Shown piece after piece: positions 24,961 to 37,162 of a DNA stretch of 64,000 nt. The translations under genes and the position numbers were made by a program. How positions within the stretch are numbered: the stretch's first letter is position 1; each line of letters starts with the position of its first letter. Origin of the DNA: Bilabrum cf. latius (Eukaryota > Bigyra: Bicosoecida > Bigyra > Bicosoecida); contig OZ237770.1 of NCBI GenBank assembly GCA_965178125.1, positions 62,001 through 126,000 on the forward strand, written 5' to 3'. Under the pieces are notes generated by a model that saw only the letters and a list, made by a program, of their open reading frames with translations, was not told the DNA's origin and ran no database searches.

Positions 24961-27900
24961 TCAGGTCCCTTCGTCCACCTCCCTTTCGATCCTGCAACGG
25001 CTGCACCCGAGTGAGAACTTCTCCTTTGACCCATTAGGAGGGTGGTCCACACCAAGAGGACACGCATGCGCCCCTTTACACTGCTTGAAGTAGCTCTCCG
25101 GCTTATTTGTCAGGTAGTCGCTACGGACCTAGCGCGTGTGACAGGGTTCGCAGAAGTAGGTCCGGCCCCAGCAGAACCAGACTGCCGGAGTGCAGCAGAA
25201 CATGCACTTCATCTGCATGTCGTCGGGGCCGTGCTTGGGGCAGGAACGGAGGCCCACAGAAGGGCCCATGCAGGTGGGACACAAGAGCTGGTTATCTCGG
25301 TCCACGGCCCCTCTGCCCCCTTCCTCTCCTCCCTGCGGCACATCATCGTTGCCCTAGTCCTCCTAGTCATCCAGAGCGTTCCCACACTGCGCCGCCCCTC
25401 CGAAAAACGGCCTGTCGCACTCGCTGCAGCTATAGTACGCAAGCTTGGCCAGGGCGTGCTCGGCCTGCTTGCCGTGAAACCGCCCCCCTTTCAGCGCTTC
25501 CGGGGCGTATTTGAGGTGCTGGTCCCATCGCTCCAGTCCGTTTCCTCGCACGTGCTGGAACAGGGCCCAGCGTTTCTTTGCGACCTGTGAGATTAGACCA
25601 ACCGGGCTGTGAGCGGTGGTGGAAGCTAGGGAGGCATAGCTGCCTGTGCACCCGGCCTCGTGGCAATCGAGGTACCTGAACGTGAGACGGTGGCCTGCCT
25701 GTCCCACTAGCAATCTCTTTAGAGCGCAGCGCGCGTGAACCACGTGTCCGCAGTTGAGAGTCACGCACGGCGCATTTGCCAGCGACTCGGTGAAGCACAG
25801 CTTGCAGTACTCTTCGCCTTCCTCTAGTCTATCTGGTGGCGGTGCATCAAGCTCCTCGCCCCATGCGACAACGTTGGGGTCGATGGAGGCGTGCTCATCC
25901 GACTCAACTCTCTCTCCCGATGCGGCTTCCGAAGAGGATGAAGAGGAAGAGGAAGCCTTCCCGATGCTTCCCTTCGGAAACACGAGTCGAGGCAGATGCG
26001 ATTGGCTGCCACTTGTCCCACTCGACTCCCCTGCACCGCTCGCAGGACCGTCTTCTTTGCCCTCGCTGGACTCGCGCCTGCCTCGCTCCTGCTTCCTCCC
26101 CGACACGCAGTCCTCCGCCAGACACGGCGGGCATCCACCGGTGGAGTGGCAGCCCAGCGTGCCGAAGCACCGGTGCCCGCAAGGTAGCACCTCCACACAG
26201 GAATGCGTCGCCTTCCGCTGGCAGTCGCGCTCGCAGCAGGCATCCGAGAAGGGTGCCGGCGGGACGGGCATATCGAATGCAAGGGCTTCTTTGGCCGTCC
26301 TGAGCAGCTCCTGATCCTCTTCCTCCCCGTCACTGTTCTTGCCTTTTTTGCCAGACTTGCCGTGGCTCAGCACCTGCAAGTCATCGTCGTCATCGCCGCT
26401 CTCCATTGCGCTGCTTCCTGCTGCACCCTTGCCATTCTCCTTGCCGTATGCCTCCGCCCAGGATGCAGCTACAGGATCCACTGGTGCATTGCCGGGCTGA
26501 TTGGCGAATGCCCCGACCCGGCGTGCGAGGAGCCCGAGCTCGAAACCCGGGCGGCCCCACAGGCTGTGCTCCATTTCCTCGGCCTCGTCCTCGTCCTGGT
26601 ATAGGCCCCATCGCAGCATGCTGGCAGGCCACTCTCCGATCCTGAAGGCACTCCCCGACCGGTACTTTGGATCCTTTTCCAGACGTTTCTCAAGGCCCAC
26701 CATCTGCTGTGCCTCAAGCACAGTGTCCTGCAGCGCGAAACCCCTGTCCAGCTCCGCGCGCATCGAGGCTGCCCTCTGCTTATCCTTGAGAAGCTTCTGC
26801 TGGTGGATCTGGCGGTTGGACCAAGAGGCCGACTTGCGCTTTGGCTTGCGACCAGCCCCCATCGCCGATGGCTACGATACCATCATCAAGTTGCCAGTAG
26901 CGTTGGTCTTGAAGAGGTGAGGCAGCTCCAGATCCTGCCGCCTTGCAGTGCTGACGGCGTAATCCACGGGTGGAAAGCCCATGGCAGCGCCGGACCCAGA
27001 GCCAGGGTCACTCGCCGCTGCATCGCTGTGCATGTCATCCCTCTCGTCTATGTCTCCATCCTCCTTAGATTCCCCTGCTCCGGCGCCTTCCCCTCGCTAT
27101 CCCTTGCCCTGGCCCTGGCCCTGGCCCTGGCTATGCTTCCCTTGCTGGTAAGCTGCCCTGGACTCTTTGTGCGCCTGTAGCAGGAGCGAAGACATCCGAT
27201 CCGCCACGAAAAGCCGTGCCGCAGTGACATCAGGGGCAGCCGAGTCACCATCGCAGTACCTGCAGGTGGCCTCCTCTCCCGCCAGCAGCCTCGCTTCTCG
27301 GTGTGCGACCGCTTCGCACGTCTTACCGAGGTGGTAGGGAGTGCGCCTGCACAGCACACAGTATGTCTTTTCGCAGCCGCGACAACGCACCCGATATCGA
27401 TCTCGGTGCTCCTTTGCTTCAGCCGTCAGTAATTGCCCGTTCTCATCGCGATCGAGATGTCCCCCGGCCGCCCCACCCGCACCCACCTGCGACGTGTCGA
27501 TGATAACGATCTCCCCGCAGCCTGCCGTGGGACACACGCCCAGCTTCTCGCCGGGCCCTAGCGCAGCTTCAAGCGCGCTCGTGTCGATCGAATCGGAGGC
27601 TCCAAATGCACCGCCAATCGCTGCACCACCGTTCGATGCACTCGTCGCCCGGCCCGCAGCCATCGCCTCCCAATCGATCCCACCCACTGGCTCGAGCTCG
27701 CCTTCACTCCCTTCTTCGTCATCGGCCTCGTCTTCGTCATTATCATCATCTTGCATTCCCACGTGGCCGCTGGAAGATGAGGCGGCTCTGTTGCTCCTAT
27801 GCTTGCCTGCTGCGAGCTGCCCCAGCTGCACGAGTGGGCACGCCGCCCTCCCGTTTTCGCCTAGCCACAGCCTGGCTGCCTCCAGCGAGGCCCTGTCCTC

Positions 27901-29982
27901 ATCAGGAAGCAGCCTCCTGAGCACGCCCTCCGTCAAGGAGCTGCACCTGTCCGTCGAGCTGAATACTTCGTGCACGCCCGCGGGAAAACCGCCCTACTGA
28001 CCTCCGCTCGCACTCGCCGACTGGCCGCCTCTTCGCCTGGTCCAGTCCTCGTGCATGAGCCTGGTCGCGGCCCACGAGCAGCAGGGGCACGGCACTGCAA
28101 GGTCGCTCTGCATACCGATGATCCGCCTGGCCCGCTCTCCTGAGACCCAACCCATGGGTTCCGGACCAGCGAGGGATGCACCACCTGAGGCACCACCCGA
28201 TGCACCACCGTATGCCGCAGATGCTGCCGAAGAAGACTGCGAGGAAGACGACGAGGACGAGGAGGCCGCATGCGAGACTCCCTCACCGTCACCCCCTGGT
28301 CTGCCCATGCCAGGGAGCAGTGGATTTGCGCCCGCATCGCCGCTACCATGCCCCCCTTGCCCCTCTTGTTCCTCCTCGCCCTCCTCCGCTCGCTGCTTAC
28401 CCAGCTCCAGCTCCTGCCGCACCCAGGTTGGACCCACGATATTCCCATTCGCCGCGAATCCGCATCCCTCCATCCCAGCATCCCGAAGCAGCCACCTGAT
28501 CTCATCGAGCGCGCAATGGGAGCACACGTTGTGCCCACAGCTGCAGGCCTGCACCTTCCTTCCCTTTGGACCCCCCATGTCCTCGCCGAGCACCCCGCAC
28601 CCGCCGCACTGCACCATCCGCAGAGCCATCTCCTCGTCTGATAGCTGGCGTGAAGAACCCGCTGAATCTGCTGCTTGCTCCTCCGAATGGGCCGGTGGTT
28701 TGATAACATCTGGGCTGTCAGCTGCGACCGGTGGTTGCCTGCCTGCACTGCCCTGATCCTGCGATGCACCCGGGCTCTGGCTGGCTGCGGTGCTCGGTGC
28801 ACTACCGCCCGCGGCGTCTATTTCGGAGTCACTCTGCATCGGAGAAACGCTGCTGCTAGGCAGTAATGGTATTCCACTGCCAGCCCTAGCCTGCTGCTGG
28901 CCTGCCAGTGCCTGCCTTCGACGCTTGCGGCCAACGAATTGCAGAGGCATGTCTAACTCTGCTCCTGCTTCCATCCCGGAGGCATCCTCGCTGTCGCTGC
29001 AATGCAGGTCCTCAACCCCGTTATCTTCGCCGCTCGCCCCTTGCAGCAGAATGTTAGAATCGGACTAAGGTTGCCACTTCCTGCCGCGACTGCTCCTGAC
29101 CACATCCCCCTTGGAGGCGTCGGACCTTTCAGAATCACTCGCACGGTGAGAGTTTTGGCCTCGTCCAGCGCCTTGCTACTTGCTAGCGATTCTTTCCTTG
29201 CGGCGGCGTTTCTTTGGGGATGGTACGTCCTCGCTATCGCTGCCTGCAGATACGACTCCTCCGTCACGTTGCTTGCTTTCAGGCGCATTGCCTCCCTTGC
29301 GTGACTTTCTAGCCGAACTTCCACCTTGAGATATCTCCTTCGATTGTGCAAGATCTGGGTCACTAATGCTTCTTTGCAACGCCTTTTTTACGTCGTCGGC
29401 AGCAGAGCCGCCAACTTGCTCGCTCATTGATAACCGGAAAGCCCGCTTCATTTGCTCCTCAAAACTGTCGGCAGCACCACCATTCAGTTGATCGTTCATT
29501 CCAACTACTTCCGGCTCATCCATGCTGTCGTCGGGCGCACCTTCGCTGTCGGATGATATGTCAATGACTTGAGAGCCATGTGCACCGCTGGCACCAGCAG
29601 GCTTTGCTGCCGAACTCGAGCTGATTCCCGCGCTTGATGGGGGCAAAATATTACCATTACTTGAAGCATCGCTTGCAGGCGACCGCTGACCGTGCTCACC
29701 ACGCCCCGGTGAGTCCGCTCGACTACTCGATTCAAAAGAGACGCTGCTACTATCAAGGTTCACCCCCACAGCTCGATGCGCCTACTTGTCTCTCACCAAC
29801 GAGACATTTTTAACCTTACCTTGGGGATTTTCAAATTGAATTGCCTTTCGAACGCTGGATTCTGCGCTTTGATCCGGAGGAGCATCATCACCTCTGTGTG
29901 GTTTCGGTGCGCCTGGAGCTTTGCCCTTGACGCTTGATGCAATCCTAGCTCGCCGCAGATCACGTAATACTGATTCATCCAT
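24961..29982 (-). CDS. E3 ubiquitin ligase: SIM/UIM-like region, IBR-like zinc region, PHR-type RING and tandem-Cys domain
   Basis: ATG 29982-29980 follows an in-frame TGA; a single open frame of about 1673 residues ends at TGA 24963-24961 and includes nine TAGs. Near residues 139-147 is a SUMO-interaction-like VIDISSDSE; about 172-189 and 195-210 resemble ubiquitin-interacting motifs (EEQMKRAFRLSMSE). A cysteine cluster near 459-500 and an IBR-like cluster near 815-890 (CRGCEKTYCVLC) follow. From about 1393 is a RING (CKLCFTESL to CGHVVHARC), then a tandem-Cys domain (YYSCSECDRPFFGG, CPKHG, CMFCCTPAVWFCWG, CEPCH, ending FSLGCSRC). This RING plus tandem-Cys pairing is the signature of MYCBP2/Highwire/PAM ligases, which esterify ubiquitin to Thr/Ser through a Cys relay. 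Most of the tandem-Cys domain lies after TAGs at 25365 and 25356, so the standard code would remove it. The fusion with IBR-like modules is unusual; substrates unknown. Confidence 0.9.
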
Positions 29983-30100
29983 GTTTGGAGGATATACTCA
30001 AACCAAGCCTTTTGTGAAATCAATTAGAATCTACGACGCTGTTTTGCCCGCGCATCTCTCGGTTCCGCTGCACCTCTGCGGCGCGGCGCAAATTCACTTA

Positions 30101-33100
30101 TCAGTCATTTGCCTGACTGGCCTTCCTCTGGCTATACCAGTGCCTAAGCCACATCGCATTGTGCACGCACGTCTCCGAGTACGTGCACGGCGTGAACAGC
30201 CCGTGCGAGTCATCGGGGTACCAAATCAGGCGGGAAGGCACCCCTCGAGCCGCGAGGGCCCTGTGCATGAGCCGGGACTGGGCCGGGGGAACACGCAGGT
30301 CGGAGCCTCCGGCCATCAGCAGGTAGGGCGCCGCAATGCGATGCACCCTGGCGATAGGCGAGGCGCGCTGCATGGCGGCGAACTCTCTGGCCGTCAGGCC
30401 GCCAACCGCACCCTCCCGGCGCGCCAGCAGTCCCTTGTCTTCATCTTCGGAATCCGAGCCGGTGCCATCGGCACCCTTGGCGGATCCAGCAGCAGTGGTG
30501 GCGGATGGTCCGGTCCCAACCTATCCCGGCTCGCCGCTGGGAGCAGTCGTTTTGATCCGATCCCTGGCCATGGCCATGCTCCCGATGGCCTCGGCGAAGC
30601 ACCAGTCCGGAATATCCGTTGTTCCGACCATGCTGGCGATATCCGTGACGGGGTTCCGGCTTGCCCCGCAGCGGAACATGCGCGGCGCCGCGGCGAGCAG
30701 GTGCCCCGTGAGGTACCCCCCGTGGCTGCCCCCCCGCACGGCCAGCGTCCCCCCGTCCACCAGAGGCACCTCCAGCTTCAGCACCCGCTAGAGGGAGGCA
30801 AGGCAGTCGCTGACGTCAAGCGAGCCAGCGCGGCCTGGAAGCGACTCCAGGGCCTGTGCCGACTGCCCCACCGATCCCCTGAAGTTGGGAAGCAGGATCG
30901 CGTGTCCGCACAGGTACTGATGAGCCACCCCCGTGAAGAAGCCGCTGGGGCACGAGGCGTGGGGCCCGCCGTGGGGGTACAGCAATAGCGGGGGGAGCGA
31001 ACGTTCGCTGGGTTCCGATGGTGCCTCACTCGCGGCTGCGTCTGAGGGGCCGGACCTGCCGATGGTCTTGGAGCCCGACTCACTGGCATCCTCTTGTTCC
31101 CTGGCATCCTCTTGTTCCCTAGGATCCATTTCTTTCGGGAGGCACGCAGGTGGCAGCACCAGAATGCTGGGGAACACGTCAGGGTGCAGCGCATGGTGGC
31201 GCACGGTGCCGGCACGCTCTCCCGGCGCCCCGGCCGTCTCCGCGTCGGCCGCCGCCACGTCAGCGTCGGAGAAATCGGCCCCTCGGCGCTAGCCGGGCAG
31301 CAGCGGCGCCACCACGGAACACCCTTCGGGAATCACCTCCCGGATCCGGCGCCGCGCATCTTTAGCGGAACCTTCGCTCCCCTTCCCCACGCCGTGTCCC
31401 ATGGTCCACACGACGGCCCAGTGGGTCCGGGCCACGGCCTCGATGGGGTCCTTCACGGGGTCGGTGGAATTGCGCGGCGCCGCTGGTTCGGTTCCGCTAC
31501 CGGGAACCCTGTCCTAGTGGCGCGCGGCGAGTCGGTTCCGCAGGAGGGTGGACAGGACACCGGTGCGCCTCGTGGGCTGCGGAACCAGCGGCCCCGGCGC
31601 CGCGACGATCCGAAGGTCAGCGGCTCCCGCCGCCCCCTCCCCCATTGTTCCCTGAAACGACGCAGTCAGAACCACTGCCCTCGTTCTCTACGGAGAGGCG
31701 AAGGTAGATCCTTCAAGCATCAGCACCCCAGTCGTGGCCCGCGCGGCGCCTTCAGATGCCCCCGGTTCCGCAGCCCCTGCGTCGCCGGGTTCAGCACCTG
31801 TCCCCAAATGCACGGCTACAGTGCCTTCTCCTCCTTCCCCCGCATCCTTGTTCCCTGGCGCCCCCCTGGGCGCGGGGAAGGCTCCCAGCACCGTGAGGTC
31901 GCACGCACCGGCCGCGTCCACGCTGGACAGTCCACCGGTGGATTGAAGCGTCGCTAGCGCGCGTAGGACCCGTTGTTCCCTGGCCTCCATACCGCCTTTG
32001 CCCTGCCGGGGAGACTCATCATTTGTAGTCCCGGAGTCACCGTCGCCGGTGCCAGCGCCAGCCACAGCCACCTCGGGCTGATCGCCATCTTCTGCGTCTT
32101 CGTCTTCCTCTTCTTCTTGTTCTTGTTCTTCGCGTTCTGCCTCGAGCACGCGAGCCAGTGAACCCTCTCCGCTGCAGGGGTGGCACTCCCCTCCCAGCAC
32201 CCTGGTTGCAACCGCGAGCGGCGGTCCACCGGTGGATTCCGGCGGCTGGAAGGCGACCACCAGTGGCACCAAGCTGGTCCAGCCCTCTGCCGTCAGCGCC
32301 AGCACTAGCGGGCCCGTTTGATCCGATCCGTCCGATCCACCGGTGGATTTCGCCGGTTTCGAATGCCTCGATCTGGATGGCCCCGACAGCCAGCAATTGC
32401 GCGGCAGCACCTCGCAGCTCAGTGCCTGCACTCCCATGCGGCGGAGTGCCTCCTCGCCCTCGAGGGTCGCCGACACACCGGAACTACCGACAGTAGGGAC
32501 CTTCACTCCCCGGAGGAGACCCTCCTGGTAGATCCCGACGGCCGAGGGGACCGCTGATCGACGAATGTTCGCTGGCGAACCCTCCACAATGGCTTGCTTG
32601 CGGTCGTTTGATTCGCATGCAATGCTGTGAAGAGCCCTTGCTGCGCTCTCATCCTCTTTGTCATTGCTGGGTCGGAGCAGTCTAACCAGCCCTTCTGACC
32701 CGCCTGCGTCCCCTGTTCCCTCGAGCGGACCCCTCGAAGGGACCCAGGGCCAGAGTTCCCTCTCGCCTGGGACGCGGATGGCGGACCACGCGGGTGCATC
32801 GAACTGCAGCGCGCGGCGGGGGCCTGCCACTCGGCTCGGCCACACTGCGTCGGCCGGTGCACCGGCACAGGCAGGCACCGCTGGCTCCATCTCTGCCTCT
32901 GCCTCCGGCTGCGCCCCATCGCCGTCCCTCCCCTCACTCGGCACGGCCTCGTCCTCGTCCCTTTGGTCCTGCTTCGACTCGCTCGCTCCTGCTGCGCCTG
33001 CTGCTGATCCGATCTTGTTCCCCGATCCGATCGCCCCCGCCATGGAGTCGAGTCCCCTCAGGGTGGCACCCCAGTCCAGCACTCTCAGGGAACAAGGGCC

Positions 33101-35014
33101 GTTGTGGGGGCCCTGCACGCGGGCCAGGGCGCGACGCCGCGCATCCAGGGTGGCTGTATCGACCTCTGCCAGGGAACAAGGGAGAACGTCACTGGTGTCA
33201 GCGCCACGAGGCCGCAGCAGTCCGATGCCCGCCTGCAGGAAAGCGACGTATTTGCCGCACGGGGAGGGCCTGGGGCTCCTGCTGATCACATCAAAGGGCG
33301 ACAGCACCACGGCGAGGCCCCGCGCACTCATCACACGGTAGGCCACCGCGCCGGCCTCACCCTCACCGTGACCACTCGTCACACCTCGATCAATCGTCAC
33401 ACCCTCCCCGAAGCTGGGCATCGGCACTGCCACAAGGGAGCAGGGTCGGTTGTGGCAGGCCCGCAGCCCCAGCCTCTGGCCCCGCCCCCCATTGCCCTCT
33501 CCGCCGTGGGTCCAGCCATACCCGTAGTCAGCGTCGCTCGGCTGCCTTGTTCCCAGCGCACCGCCACTGCCGTGCGATGCACCCGAGACTCCTGGTCCCC
33601 CGTATCCCAGCAGCCCGTACGCATCCAGCAGCACCCATTTCCCGCATGGACTGACTGCGGGGCGAACCGCACTCATCACATCGGACTGCGGGCATGGTGC
33701 TCCTCCGGACTACGCCCCCGATTTCCGCTCCGGATCCCCTCCGCCGGCCCCCGCATCGACCACCCCCCAAAGCCCCGGAGCCGCCACAGCCCGAGTCTCG
33801 CCCGAGAGCAGATCCAGGCAAAACACGCCCAGCCGGCAGGTGTCGCTCATTACCTCGCCCCAGGAGGCCTCGTCTTCCTAGCGGAACGTTCGTCCAGCTT
33901 CGCCGTAGGACTCGGAGCCGGTATTGCCGGTGGCGTCGGGCTTCCGCGGCTCTGCCGAGGTTCCGTCCTCCTTGCCCTTGCCTTCACTCGTCACACGACT
34001 GCTGGTCCAGATCCCCTCTCCATCGGGGGCTTCTTCGAGAAGGTCTACCGGCCCCGCTGCCTTGCCCGACAGCGCTGCGTGAGGCACGGAATAGCTCCGA
34101 TCGTTCAGGAGGGCCGCGGACCTTCGCGCCACTCCGGGCTCGAAACCCGCTACAGACAGCGACCCTGACGCCTGGGGAACATCACTCGTCATACCCCCGC
34201 TCGTCGAGTTCTGCTCGCAGAGCTCCCGCTGCGCCTCAGCCACGTACACGAGACGAGGACTCGACTCGTCCGGGTGCCAGCACAGCCCACCATAAATGCC
34301 CCCGCACACCACACTGCCGTGAAGTTTTGCACGTTTTGCAGCGGGCAATTCTCTTGACTGTGATTGGCTGGCCTTTCCTGTTGGCCGTGATGTTGCGCCG
34401 CTGCTCCCTTCTCTGCTCGTGCTCGTGGCATCGGTGGCGACGGTCTCTTCACCCGCGGGTGCTGCCACGCCCAACTTTTCATCTGAATCCGGGCAAACGA
34501 TGCTGGCCCATCCCATTTCAACCTCGCAGCACGGAGCAGCTGCCCCGCGCTCCCACAGCTGCGCCACGAACGTTGAGGCGCTGCTCCCCGAGCTGCTCGA
34601 ATCTGCCCCTGCCTTGCCAGAGCGCTTCCTGACCACTGCAAGCAAGTCACTGCTTGGTGATGGCAGAAATCCAGCGATATCGGCCCCCCAATCGGCTGCA
34701 AAGCCTCCCATAGGACTCTTCGACGTGGGCACAAACTTGGGTTGGTGAGATAGGACCTCTGGTTCCAACATGGCGTCAAACTCCCCGGGATGGGGTCGGA
34801 GAGATAGCCTACTAGACTGCACAGACTACACTGTAGTACCACGCTTTCGCCTGGAATCCCGCCAAGCATATCTCAAGACGAAATCCATATCGTTCGTCCC
34901 AGGCCTCGTTTGAATACTGTGAACGCTAGCGACTCGCGGGGGTAGACTTCGCTCCATTGCACGATAGAGCTTGGCTTCAAAACTTTTGGATACTCGTTGA
35001 TCGTTACTCGCCAT
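30101..35014 (-). CDS. APEH: Acylaminoacyl-peptidase (S9 family), greatly enlarged
   Basis: This serine peptidase would release N-acylated amino acids from peptides in the cytosol. ATG 35014-35012 to TGA 30103-30101 is one open frame of about 1637 residues with eight in-frame TAGs (including 34826, 33878, 31688 and 30788 by their lower coordinate). The N-terminal part is propeller-like with typical fragments (EASWGEVMSD, VSPCGKWVLLDAYG). The catalytic domain has the nucleophile motif GGSHGGYL (Ser about 1430), GGSDLRVPPAQS (Asp about 1572) and PDDSHGLF (His about 1604); the 32-residue Asp-His spacing equals that of mammalian enzymes. Normal family length is about 700-730; the excess is Gly/Ser/Glu-rich insertions. 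The catalytic Ser lies after seven TAGs, so the standard code would give no enzyme. The start is close to a divergent + gene and a 108-bp dispersed repeat. Confidence 0.92.
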
Positions 35015-35076
35015 TGCCAGATCTTCTTGTGTGCGGTCGATGGATTTCGAACGAAAGTTCGTGGAATCAACGATTG

Positions 35077-35184
35077 TTGGTAATTCGAAGCGAAGGTTCG
35101 CGAAGATAGAGGGTTCTAAACGGAACTACGGCCGTTGATGCTCAGCTCAGTTGTGAGCAGAGCTATAGAGACGTACTTTGTTTC
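35077..35184 (+). repeat. Dispersed 108-bp repeat, copy 2
   Basis: Identical to 2079-2186. It lies in the 212-bp space between the acylaminoacyl-peptidase start (35014, -) and the unknown + gene (35227), so it may supply promoter sequence or be the 5' end of a mobile element that includes the + gene. Confidence 0.9.
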
Positions 35185-35187
35185 ACA

Positions 35188-35210
35188 GTCTTTATATATA
35201 ATTCGTTAAG
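35188..35210 (+). promoter_or_regulatory. TATA-like element
   Basis: CTTTATATATAATTC sits about 20-35 bp before the ATG at 35227, immediately after the dispersed repeat, in an AT-rich patch unlike the GC-rich surroundings. Confidence 0.4.
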
Positions 35211-35226
35211 AAATTTAAAGTTGAAT

Positions 35227-36535
35227 ATGGAAGGTTTAGTAGCAGAAGTGCGTAGCGCTGGCCTGCAGGCTTTGCGGGACGCAGATGCGGCTACTCGCGA
35301 GTCAATCAATCAAGCCGTGAAAAGCGAGCAAATGGCCCCGCTCTTCGCGACAGACCCGTGCAATGCGCTTGTGCACTATTCCAGTACCAATATGGCGGAA
35401 GAGGCAGCGAAACACCTCGCCGCAACAGCACTCGCAGCCCTTGGTACGGCTGCGCGCGACCAACTAGCCCCGATTTTTAGGTCGTTCTTCGACAGTGGCA
35501 CGTCAAACTACGCCTCAGCGCGCATGACTTGGTGGCTTGCCTTCGGTTTTGCGGGAATGCTTCGTTCGCCTGAGAACGTCGACGTCTTCAGCGTGTGGAC
35601 GGATGATGGTCTCCCGAGCCCCGCAGGCGCGGATTCGCCAGCACAAGAGTGCTTGGCATCGCTGTACGCTTCAGACCTGTACTCCAACTTGTTTGTACCT
35701 GACATTCCGAGCGGTCTTACAGCAAAATATCGGGCTGGACTCTTACAGCTGTCGCTGACGGCGCCGTCCGCGATCGAGGCGGCGACACTTGCAGCGGCGC
35801 AGACGTCCATTTTCAACCCGGCTCCCCACCAAGGCGAGCCAGCTCCGGCGGCTCCAGGCATACCGAACTTGCCTCAAGCAGATGCCGCAGCGGGTGGGGT
35901 CGGTCAACCCCCGGCAGGGATCGAGAACGTCGCCCCAGCGGCGGTGGCTGCGGCGGGAGTTGCCGGCGACCAACCTCAGGCGGCAGCACAACAGGGACCA
36001 GGGGAAGATCAGGCTCCGGAAGGGGCAGCAGCAGAAGATGCTGGCGACCCACCGCCCCCCCCCGCCTGCATCGGGTGCGGGCATGAGCGCCGACGAGTTG
36101 ATGCCGGACTCCCCGGCTGGCAGCCCTCTCGGCTCCGAGTAGCAAAGGGCATCTCTACTCCATTTCCTATAGGTTCACTTGTAGGCTATTACGCAAGGCG
36201 ACCTCCAGACAGATCAAGTCGCCGACATTGCCACCGAACTCGGCCTGTTCAAGGGTCTGGGTACTATGGGCACCAACAGCACCGCGACTACGGTGATCTT
36301 GCTGTTGCGTCCATTGCTTCAGCACTGTGGTCACGAAGGCTCAGTGGACTTTTTCAGCGAAGCCCTACATCGGGTCGGAGACCATGTACGCAAGAGGCAC
36401 AAGCTGCGCGAGGCCTGCATCTCAGCGGGTTTCCTCGCGGCGTTCAATGAAGATAAAAACCGAAATGCCACGCCTAGTTTAGGCCCCCTAGTAGTCAACT
36501 TAGCCCCCCGAAGCATCGCACCTAGTCTCGTATGA
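35227..36535 (+). CDS. Hypothetical protein with a frameshift in a C9 run; possibly element-encoded
   Basis: From ATG 35227 the frame gives a globular Ala-rich region (about residues 1-195) and a Pro/Ala/Gln linker. At the C run near 36051-36059 the natural-looking reading moves one base forward: the original frame becomes Arg-rich and runs to TGA 36450, while the next frame reads ASGAGMSADELMPDSPAG and, with three TAGs as Gln, continues to TGA 36533-36535 through a globular segment (DQVADIATELGLFKGLGTMG). Either the sequence has a one-base error or mutation in the homopolymer, or frameshifting is programmed. A 46-nt intron (36139-36184) would also join frames but keeps the poor Arg-rich stretch. 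No family recognised. The adjacent dispersed repeat makes a mobile-element ORF possible. Confidence 0.5.
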
Positions 36536-37162
36536 ATGCCTCACGTTGGAACTGTGCGTTTGGCAGCATCATCGCGTCAGCTAGCTCGAGTGTCACGGAG
36601 TGCGGCGTAGTACGTGGTGTAGCACCCATCTGCCACGTCTGATTCCACTGGCACTGGTTCGGCAAATACGCCCATCTTCAATTTGGACTAGTGCATCAGG
36701 GTGCAAAAGTAGATGGCAGAAGTTCTGGATATGACCGGCAATAACCAGGAAGAGGAGCTTGCCGTTCGTTCCAACCACCACCACCTCTTCATGAATGTTC
36801 GCGTGAGAATGGGTGGCGGCTTGGTGAAAGGAGAAACCGAGCGACAGCGGTGGCCAATTTGGCTGGGTGGGGATGGTGGCTGATCCGGAGCATCCGGATA
36901 CGATCAGGCCAGAGAGGGAGGGGCCGCACGAGGCAGTCCATGGCCCATTTGATTGGCTTGCTGGTGGTGCAAGCAGTGAGGTGATGTGATGTCCATACCA
37001 GCAAGAAATGCGTGCTTAACCGAATTCGTGGGCCTACATGGATTCATCCCAATAAGGTTATAAATTGGCAGTGCCCGTTGTCCTTGCTGTCAGCCGACCA
37101 TGCCATCCCAAAGAGCGACAGCTTCGAATAATCACGTGGTATCGATCGCCCGTCAAGTGGAC
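36536..37162. other. Convergent intergenic region
   Basis: About 630 bp between the 3' ends of the preceding + gene and the membrane-protein gene. No ORF with support. Confidence 0.5.

Noticed and set aside
31094-34168. Long plus-strand ORFs opposite the acylaminoacyl-peptidase
   Set aside because: Arg/Pro/His-rich shadows of a GC-rich coding strand; the minus strand has the complete catalytic triad.
36139-36184. 46-nt intron in the 35227 gene
   Set aside because: It has GT and AG ends and joins frames, but it keeps an Arg-rich out-of-frame-looking stretch before the junction. The frameshift plus TAG = Gln reading gives better sequence.
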